DNA of 64,000 nt from Bradyrhizobium sp. SSBR45G. GTDB taxonomy: Bacteria; Pseudomonadota; Alphaproteobacteria; Rhizobiales; Xanthobacteraceae. The stretch is from assembly GCF_030159255.1 (NCBI RefSeq), contig NZ_BSCT01000022.1, positions 62,001-126,000 on the forward strand, in the 5' to 3' direction. Both the position numbers and the translations under genes were made by a program. Shown in pieces: positions 14,749 to 23,300 of the stretch. The notes below the pieces were generated by a model. It saw only the letters and a list, made by a program, of their open reading frames with translations, was not told the origin of the DNA and did not search any database. The stretch's first letter is position 1. Each line of letters starts with the position of its first letter.

Positions 14749-15372
14749 CTACTTCTTCCTGCGGAGCGGCTCACCCCACCGGCTGATGTCGCTGCCGGGC
14801 TCTGCGGGAAGCGGGCAGTTCTCATAGGGCAGCCGAGCCTTCGCGGTCACCATGCAGCCGCAGGCGCTGCACGTCCTGTTGTCTGCGGCGATCAGTCCGG
14901 CAACCTTGTAGAGCAATCCCTTGGGAGATGCCGAGAGCTTCTCGCAGGACAGGCAGGCCGTCAGGCGGCGCTCACGCACGGCTTCGTCGACCTGGGTGAA
15001 GCCGCCCTTGCTCCACGACGCGAAGGCCTTCGCAGCCTTGGCGACGAGCGCGCCGGCGGAATGCGGCTCATCGTCGCCGGTGCGGATCGGCGTGGAGGTC
15101 GATGGCTTGGCATCCCCTTCTGCGAACGCGATCAGATGCGACAGCATTGCCGGCGCCGTGCGTGCGGCAATCAGGTGATGGAAGTATTCCTCGTCATCCA
15201 TCATGCGCTGAAGGGCGGCCATCGGAAGCGGGCGGGCGAGGCCGAGCGCCCGCTCCACGCGCAGGCGAATGTCGGCGACGCTGTCGCCTTCGCGCACCTG
15301 CAGCAGGGCTTCCAGTTGGCTTGGAGCAAGTTCTCTCGTGATCGTCACGGCGGTCTGGTGAGCGGCATTCAT
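14749..15372 (-). CDS. Zinc-ribbon-like protein at the end of the Tc operon (207 aa)
   Basis: I do not recognise the family. The C-terminal third has six cysteines in a patterned array: C140-x2-C143, C168-x2-C171-x-C173 and C186-Pro, interleaved with basic residues, which suggests a metal-binding ribbon. The N-terminal half (ITRELAPSQLEALLQVREGDSVADI) is helical and has no signal peptide. It starts 73 bases after the Hint-protein stop, same strand, and is probably the last gene of the Tc transcript. Its conservation with Tc genes elsewhere would decide whether it is an accessory (chaperone, regulator, modification factor) or a bystander. Confidence 0.6.
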   Translation of the reverse strand: MNAAHQTAVTITRELAPSQLEALLQVREGDSVADIRLRVERALGLARPLPMAALQRMMDDEEYFHHLIAARTAPAMLSHLIAFAEGDAKPSTSTPIRTGDDEPHSAGALVAKAAKAFASWSKGGFTQVDEAVRERRLTACLSCEKLSASPKGLLYKVAGLIAADNRTCSACGCMVTAKARLPYENCPLPAEPGSDISRWGEPLRRKK

Positions 15373-15445
15373 GGCTGTGATTCCGGTTGATCGTGGCGCA
15401 CATGCTTGGGCTCGGGGCGGCCTGGGCCGCCCCGGTCCAAGGTGT

Positions 15446-17296
15446 CTACGACAGGGTGAGAAGGGCGGTGGATTGCGAGCGGATCAGCGGGTGACCGTCG
15501 GCGGACGTTACCCCGACCACCATCACCGCATATTCGACGCCTTTCGTGATCTTGGGATGCAGCACGACCGTCTTGTCGTCGGCGGCGTCCACCGCGGCGT
15601 CGGCGACCGCCACCGGGGGATCGAATTGATAGTTCGCCGGCGAGGTCACCGTCGCGGGATCGACCGCATCGCTGAAGGTCAAGGTCACCTCGGGATCGCC
15701 CTGGGCATTCAGGACGGCCGCGGCACTCAGCAGCTTCAACGTCGCATCTTTCGGCCCGCCGGCGCACTCCGGCATCGGCATGCTCTGCATGGAGTTCTGG
15801 AGCGTGGTCAGCCGGCACGCCAACGAGGAATCCATGCAGGTGTCGCCGCTGCCGGCCGCGTTGGCTTCGGAGACCATGCCGAACAGCTCGGTCAGCTCGG
15901 CGACCACCGAGTCCATGATGAAGCCATAGAGGCCGCCAAAAAACACGTATGACAGAACGCTCGGGCTGGCATAATCAGCCGTCGTACGGCAGCTGTAGCC
16001 GTCCTGGTTGAGCGGTGCGAGCTTCTGCAGACGCGCGACGCAATGGGCGAGGATGGCAGCGATGCCGCTCATTGTCAGGGCATTGACACGAACAAGGCCG
16101 CCGGTGATGACGACGTATTTCTCATTGAAGAACTCGAACGCATAGGCGTTCGGCGTGTCGTTCCGCTCGTCATATTCGAAGTGGAAGGTCGGGTACATGC
16201 CGGAAAACAGCCGGACCAGATAGCCGGCGACGCCGGCGCCCACATTGGAGCCGACCGGAGCACGCTTCGGACTCTGCTGGATGTCCCACGCCTGATCGTC
16301 CGTGAAATAGGCCTGGGTGCCGCTGGCATAAGACGGCGTGTATCCGGCGATCGCGCCGAAGCCGTCCGGCTCGGCATGGGTCTTGAACCCCGCCACCGCG
16401 AGCGCGACCGTCCGTTCCAGTGATCTTGCTGCGGGCGTGGCGGCGACATGAGCCAGGGTGGCCTGCACGGCGCCTGGGATCCTGGCGGCGAGGGCGCGAT
16501 AGGCCTCCGTACCGAACACCGGCAGCTTATGGTGATCGGTCACCATCAGCGGGCTGTTGTCCGCAGCCGTGAGGCCGGAGATCTGCAGCGCATAGTCGCC
16601 GGTGACGATGCCATTGGAGTTGAGCAGATGGCCCGCGACACTCTTGGCCGGCATCGCGGAGGTCGCAATGTGATGAACGCCCTTGTCGAAGATACCGGCG
16701 CTGATGGCGACGACCGGGGTGCTGCCGCCAACGGCGACGACCAGGAGGTCGTTTGGCATCAGCCGGTCGGCGCGGATCAACTTGCCGTCGGGTTGCAGAA
16801 AGAGATGGGAGCGCGTCACCAGGAGGCTCTTCTCCACGCCGTCCAGCACGTAGTCGATCTTGACCAGGGTTGAGCGCTTGGACGGGGCTCCGGATGAATA
16901 TTGCAGCTTCATCTGTTGCCAGGTCAGGCTGGCATCGGCGACCAGGACCTCGTCGCCGACGGCAAACTCCTGGACGGCCCTGAAGCTCGTCGCGTTGCCG
17001 GAGCCTTGATACGCGATCGCGGTGTCATAGGCGAAGCAGGAGCAGCAGCAATAGCAAAAGCCCTGCTTGTCGTAGCTCGGAATGTCGCTGTCGCCGTTGT
17101 AGTGGCAGCAACCGGGCGGCAGGGGCGGCGGCGACGACGTGCAGCCGCCGAGGAACTGATCCTGGCAGTCGCAGACCTTGTGTGTGTAGTCCTGAGTATC
17201 GTAGCAATGTGTATCGGGATCGTTGCAGATACGCCCCTTGTCCTTCTTGATGTTGTCCAAGCAGCCTTGGGTCGGCTGCCATCCAGGATAAGGCAT
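15446..17296 (-). CDS. Cys-rich Hint-domain protein with degenerate peptidase-like and Ig-like regions
   Basis: The 616 residues divide into four parts. Residues 1-86 contain about twelve cysteines, including CYCCC, and have no signal peptide. Residues 87 to about 240 are a Hint (hedgehog/intein) domain: nucleophile Cys87 in CFAYDTAI, FAVGDEVLV, the T-x-x-H motif TRSHLF (161-164), RADRLMPNDLL, VHHIATS and GHLLNSNG. Residues about 380-425 resemble the NAYAF...VVITGGLVR...AH segment of M48-like peptidases, but the HExxH position reads HCVAR, so it should be inactive. Residues 517-616 look like a bacterial Ig-like domain. GGGAG precedes the ATG. It lies 49 bases after TcA, strongly implying co-expression. 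Confidence 0.75.
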   Translation of the reverse strand: MPYPGWQPTQGCLDNIKKDKGRICNDPDTHCYDTQDYTHKVCDCQDQFLGGCTSSPPPLPPGCCHYNGDSDIPSYDKQGFCYCCCSCFAYDTAIAYQGSGNATSFRAVQEFAVGDEVLVADASLTWQQMKLQYSSGAPSKRSTLVKIDYVLDGVEKSLLVTRSHLFLQPDGKLIRADRLMPNDLLVVAVGGSTPVVAISAGIFDKGVHHIATSAMPAKSVAGHLLNSNGIVTGDYALQISGLTAADNSPLMVTDHHKLPVFGTEAYRALAARIPGAVQATLAHVAATPAARSLERTVALAVAGFKTHAEPDGFGAIAGYTPSYASGTQAYFTDDQAWDIQQSPKRAPVGSNVGAGVAGYLVRLFSGMYPTFHFEYDERNDTPNAYAFEFFNEKYVVITGGLVRVNALTMSGIAAILAHCVARLQKLAPLNQDGYSCRTTADYASPSVLSYVFFGGLYGFIMDSVVAELTELFGMVSEANAAGSGDTCMDSSLACRLTTLQNSMQSMPMPECAGGPKDATLKLLSAAAVLNAQGDPEVTLTFSDAVDPATVTSPANYQFDPPVAVADAAVDAADDKTVVLHPKITKGVEYAVMVVGVTSADGHPLIRSQSTALLTLS

Positions 17297-17345
17297 TGCT
17301 GTTCTCCCTCAATGATTTTTGCGGATATTGACAGGGGCGATGGAC

Positions 17346-20300
17346 TTACCAGCGCACCTGACCTTGGTACTCCAAGACGAGAATCAGGTTTTTGAGCTTC
17401 TGCGGATCGATGAAGCCGGCGGTCTTGAGGCCGGCCGGTACGTTGGCGAGCGTGAACACCGCGGCATGCTGACCAGCCACGTCGCTCATCGCCGGCAGCT
17501 GCGCGATCGGCAGGACGCTGAGCCAGTTGTTGTCCTGCGCGCCCGGCGTGGAGCCCAGCCAGTTGGCATCGAAGATGAGGCCGGTCTTGCCGGAGACCGT
17601 TACGTCGTCGGTCGAAAGCTGCGGGGTGATCTTGTAGTTGATGAAGGACGTCGCCGGCGGTGTCGCTGGTCCCGTGGATTGCAGGATGGCGGAGACGTTT
17701 GTCAGCACCGCATTGCTGACATGCGGCGGCACGGCGCGCGGCAGCACCGTGAAGGTCAGCGTCTGCGTCGTGGTGTTGCCATGGTCGGCCAGGAAGGAGC
17801 TCCAGGCATCCGGTTGGAGATCGGCGATCGGCATCAGCACCTGTCCGGTGAACGGCTGCAGGGCGGGAAGAGCGGTCACTTTCGCGCGCAAGGCGGCGCC
17901 GCCGTCGAGCGCGGTATAGCTGACGTCCACGACCACGTCGGCAATGCTGCCGAAGTCGATCCGGTTGGCGGCCGGCGGCATGTCGAGCCGCCAGCGCGAG
18001 ACGGCGCCGGTGCCTTCGAAAGGCAAATAGCGATCGTCGCGGAAGTCGAGCTGGAACAGCCCGCTGTCAGAGATGCCGCTGGACAGCGCGATCTGCTGCT
18101 GGGCGCACCAGTTGGTGCGCAGGACGCTCGCATCGGGCGCCGGGACGTCGTCGCCGAGGAGGAAGTCGATCGCCTGGGAGTCCGGCTTCACGACGATCTG
18201 GCTGGACAGCTGCGTCAGCGTCGCATTGATGGTCTGCCAGGGACCGACCACCGCCGGGATCGAGACCGTGATGGTCTTGATCTTGCGGCAATAGTGCCCA
18301 GGATAGTCGTAATCGAACAGTTTCTCGGTCAGCGCGAATTCGCAGGAGCCGGTGGTCCGGAATCGGACCAATGCGAGCGGATCGAGCTGCGACAGCGCAA
18401 CGGTGCGGCGAATCTCCAGTGTGCGCGTGTTGCCGTCGAGCCAGGCCCGCTCCATCCGATTGAGGGCGAGCTGGAGGCCTTCACCGGAGGTCAGGCCCTT
18501 GTGAACATTGTCCCAGTAGCCGAATTGCAGATAGGTCTGGTCGCCGTTGAGCTCATATTGCAAGGCGCGCTCGGTCATGCGCGCGAGGTCGTAGGCGAGC
18601 GTGTAGGTCTGGTAGTGCATCGCGCTGAGCCGGCCGATCAGCCATTGATAGAGCTCGCTGCTGGTGAACTTGCTCTTCAGATAGGCCGCCATCTCGCCAT
18701 TCTGCGCCAGCGTCTTGAGATGCAGTTGCAGCTCCTGTTTGGCACTGTCGATCTCATAGCCGGCGGCGTCGATCTGCTGCTGGATCTGCTTACGGTCGTA
18801 GTCGGCGATCGTGCGCTGTTGCGTCCAATCCGCGGCACGGCGTTCGTATCCGGCGGAGAGCTGGGCCACGTTGCCGACGAAACTCGCCTGGCCAGCCATG
18901 GTGTTGAAGAACTCGGCAATCGACGTCAGGCTGGAGCCGACCTGCTTGCCGCCATAGGTCATGGCGAAGGGCGAACCGGCATTCGGAACCAGGAAGCCGG
19001 CGCTCGCCATGGTCTTGAGCGTGCCTCCGACGGTCGAAAGCACCTGGCTGACGATCAGCATCGCCAGATTGAGCTTCTCCGCGTCGGACAGGCCCTTCTG
19101 CAGCAGGTTGTCGTAGAAGCTGTAGCGGTAGTCGGCGCTGGCGAGCGAGGTTTGGAGACCGGACCGTGTCGACTCGAGCTGCTGGATGTGCAGCGTGCGG
19201 ATGTCCGTGGTCAGGTCGAGCAGGTTCTTCTCCTGGACGTTTCGCAGCAGCTCGAGCTGCTCGGCGTCCTGGCGCTCCAGCGAGCTCTGCACCTGCGCGC
19301 CGAGCTGGGCGACGTCTCCCGCGATCGCCCTGGCGCGAGCGAGCAGCGCCTCGAAACGATAGGCCGGGATCGGCACTGCGGTTCCGAAGTCGAGCGGGAG
19401 GCCGCCACCGCCGGCCGCCGCAGCAGCGATCACGGCGCGCACGTCCAGCGGCGGGGCCAGCAGAGGCAGCGTCTGGTACTCGCCATTGATGTTCATGCAA
19501 TGACGGATCTTGTAGAGCTGACCCGCGACGCGGTCCCAATACGCAACGAACTCGTCATTTTCCGGAATGCAGAAATATGAGTTGATGTCGTTGAACGGCA
19601 TGCCGCGCAGCAGCGGTGTGCCCGGCGCAACCGGCGCCAGCAGGTTCTCGACATTGATGAGAAACTCCGGAACGAGCCCGCCGGGCGAGGCCGCCTTGAT
19701 CTGCCGAAACGACATCGGGGCCGGCTTGGCCCGGCCGGATACCTCGCGTGGCTTCGGTCCCAACAGATCGGACGCCATGACATAGAGGTTGGTCGCCTCG
19801 TTCACGCTCTCGCGGGTGAACGCGCGAAACAGCTGGTCACCCCAATCCAGGATGTTGGAGATGTAGCGCATCACCGTGGCCTTGGCGTAAGCCGCGGGAC
19901 GCAGACCGGCGATTGCGTCGGGATCGAAAGGCGAATTGTTGTAGGCGGCAATCTGGGCCGGATCCGTGAGATCCTTGGCGAGGTCGCTGCTCGCGAGGTC
20001 GCGAAACGGCAGATAGTTCCAGAAGCGATCCGTCGGGTTGTTCAGGCCGCTCTGCTGCGGCGCCGTCGGGTTGAAGATGTATTCGAACCAATGCTGCGCC
20101 TGGTCGAAGCGGCGACTGGCGTTGAGCGCATAGGCGACAAGAAACGGCGCGTGGAAGAAGATCTCACGGAAGTAGTCTCCCATGGCGCCGTTGAAATCGA
20201 GCGTGGCACTGGCCGGCGCGATTGCGGAGGCGGTGGGGCCGAGCCGGGAGAACGGGAGTTCGGGCGTGCTCTGCGCGTCGATGTTCAGGAGTCCCGGGAG

Positions 20301-23300
20301 CCCGGTTGCCGCCAGCCGCTGTGCCAGCATCGGAATCGTCTGGGTCGTGAGCCGGGCGAAGCGGTATTGCGCCTTGGTGAGATCGCCCCCCGATGTGATG
20401 GGGGCGACCCGCAGATAGCTTTCGCCCATCGGCAACGGCGACTGGTGCTCGGAGACGGTCAAGATCTCGCTCAGGGTCGGGAACGACACCTGATCCGCCT
20501 GCACCAGGAACGCCTCGTCGGCATTGTCGAGCAGGAACCACCCGAGCTGGTTCTTGACGTTGACCGTGTTCGCGAGCTGAGCATTGACGCTGTTCAACAG
20601 CACTGTGCCCGGCTTGGGCGCCATCGCGGGGGACTGCCCGGCAAAGTCGTCGAACGCAAAGGTCGCAGCCAATTCGTTGGTGGTCGCGGCGAAACCGAAA
20701 GAGCCGGCACTACGGTCGATCGCCGGCGTGACCGGCGTGGCGCTGGTGCCGGGGAGGGTGTTAAGGAGCGTCAAATGGCGAACCGTGTGGTTCGCCATCG
20801 CATCGACGATTTGCAGTGTCCCGTATTGCACCCGTCCGGTCACCATGGACGGCACGGCGCCGGTGATGTTCTTCAGCCGCGATGCGACGCCGTAGATCGC
20901 GCTGTCGTAGGCAAGTTGGTCCGGCACCACGGCGGTGGGAGCGGCGACCGCCGGATAGGCCGTGCCGCCGATGAAATCGAGGCTGAAGCCGAGCGTCGTC
21001 ATCAGCCGGTCGACCTGCGGCAATTGCGGGTCGATCGTCGCGCTGGCCGGTGCGAACAGCACGATCGGCTTGCGCCATGCCGATTGCGCCAGCTCGAAAT
21101 TGGACTGATTGAGGCCGGGCGTCACGGTCGCCGCATAGCTGTCGAACGTATAGTCGACCTGGTAGCCGACGACGCTGTCGCTCACGAGAGCTTGCGGCGC
21201 CGACCATGAGGCATCCGGTCGCCGGCGGATGAACTTCATGGTCGACTTGTGGCTCGTCAGCGCCTGCGATTTGGCGTTGTCGATGTTCGAGGCTTGCGTC
21301 GTGGATGGCTCGATCCAGAACAGATAGGGCGTGTTGAACGCCCAGACCGGGGTTGCCAGCGCCGCGGGCACGCTGTGGTCGATCTTCTGCCACGGGCTCC
21401 AGGTCGCGTTGTCAAAGGTGCGGAAATAGTACGTGTAGGGTTCGGTGCCGGTTCGCGCGAACAGCCACAGCGTGAAGATGCGGCTGTTGGTTCCGGGGTC
21501 GATGCTGCCGACATTGTAGCCGTCGATCAAGCGCAACGTGCCCAGCGTCTCGACGGAGTTGAAGTACTCCCGGTAGGCATCCTCGACCGCGGTGTCGGTC
21601 AGATCCGACTGTTGCAGCCGCTGCTTGAGGGTCGAAAAAGGCGGCGTGATCTTCACGCGCAGTGTCGGATCGACGTAGTTCTCCGGGTAAAGGAAGATCT
21701 TGCGGTTGACCTCCCAGATCCGGTAGCTCGACATCCAGCTCCACCAGATCGGATCGAACGGAAACTGCGTGACGCCGTCCTCGAGCCCCATGCGGCAGCG
21801 CTGCATGTAGAGCTGCACCGCGGCGGTCGCCTGGATGATGCGCGACGTCATCATGCAGCCGCTCATTTCGACATCGAGCAGCAGGTACTGATAGAGGTCC
21901 GATGGCGTCTCGATGCCGAGCGATACGGGCGTACCGTTCAGCTTCCAGATCACCGCACCGAGCAGCGCGTCGCGCTGCGCAGTGAGCAGCCTGCCCTGGA
22001 TGCGGCCCGAGACCTGGGCAAACGTGTCGTCGCGGAAACGTCCGTTCACGGCGTCCAGCGTGGCTGCGGCGAGCGCCGACAGCACGTCCCAGACGGCGGA
22101 ATCGAGGATGCCGATCTGACGGTCGCCGGGCGCGCTGCCCGGAATCGTCATCACTTTGGCGCCGATCGCGGCGTTGAGGCGCAGCAGGAACCATGCGTCA
22201 CCGCTCAGTTGCGCCGTGAGCTCGAAGCAGCGCCTGAGCGTCGCCACGGCGTCGACCGTCCATTTGACCGAGCCACTCCACAACGTTCCAGCAAGCACCT
22301 CGATCTGGTCGCTCGGCCAGGCGGTGATCGCGGCCAGGGCGTCGATGCCGCTCTGCTGGCAAACGCCGTTGCTCGAGAACACGCAATTGGCGAGCACCAG
22401 CGCGCTGTCCTGATATTGCGTCGTGAGGTCCTTGTAGACGGATAGCGCGCGAACATCGGCAATGGTGAGCGCCTGGGGAATCCCGACCGAGAAACCGGAG
22501 GGATGACTCGCGATTGCGGTCGCCTCGGCCGGCGTCAAATTCAGCCGGGATGCAATCAGACCGACACGCGCGAGCGCGAGCACGACGGCCTGCAGATCGG
22601 CCGGCGCATCGGCACCGTTGAGCGGCGTCAGGAGCAGCAGCATCAGGGCGCCGACCGTCAGCTCCGCTGATGCGAAAGGCAGAAGGGCGCCGACCATCTC
22701 GGGCGCGAGTTGAAGACGCGTCGCGAGACCTTCGACTGCCGCGTTGACCTGCTGGGCTTCGCTGCTCGTCAGCAGGTCGACGACGGCCGACACGTTCGCG
22801 GTGGCCTGCAGCAGGATCTGCAGCACGGCACGGCGCTGTCGCGGCGCGGTGGGCGAATCCTGGAACAGAAAATCCAGGCTGGTCTTTGCGGTCACCGGCG
22901 CCGCCAGATAGCCGAGCGCCGTTCCGTCGGCCGCTGTTACGGCGACGAGAACATGGTTGCTCGTCAGCAGGGCGAGCGCCGTTGCGGCATCAGCGGCGGT
23001 GATATCGGGAGTCGTGAGTGCGGCGGCGCCGAGCGGCAGTCCTGGCGAGACATCGGTGAAGCCCGGCGCGTGTTTTACGATCAGGCCGATCGAGCTCAGC
23101 ACCTTGGCCGTGACCAGCGCATTGAAGGCTGCGGTGGCCTGGTCAGGCGTCACGGTTCCGAGCGCCAGGCTCGCGGGTTGAACGCGCGTCGTTTGTGACT
23201 GGGTCGCCAGGCTGTCGACATAGGCGCCCAAGCCGCTGGTCGGATCGGGCGCACGGAAATACGGGCCGGTCCGGTTCGTCAGGCTCCATTGCAGCTCATA

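Noticed and set aside
17319..19580. A 753-codon rightward open frame antisense to TcA, and similar ones antisense to TcB-TcC (26047-28995, 31186-32697)
   Set aside because: The strong GC bias at third positions keeps antisense frames open. The leftward frames have clear Tc homology, and these have none.
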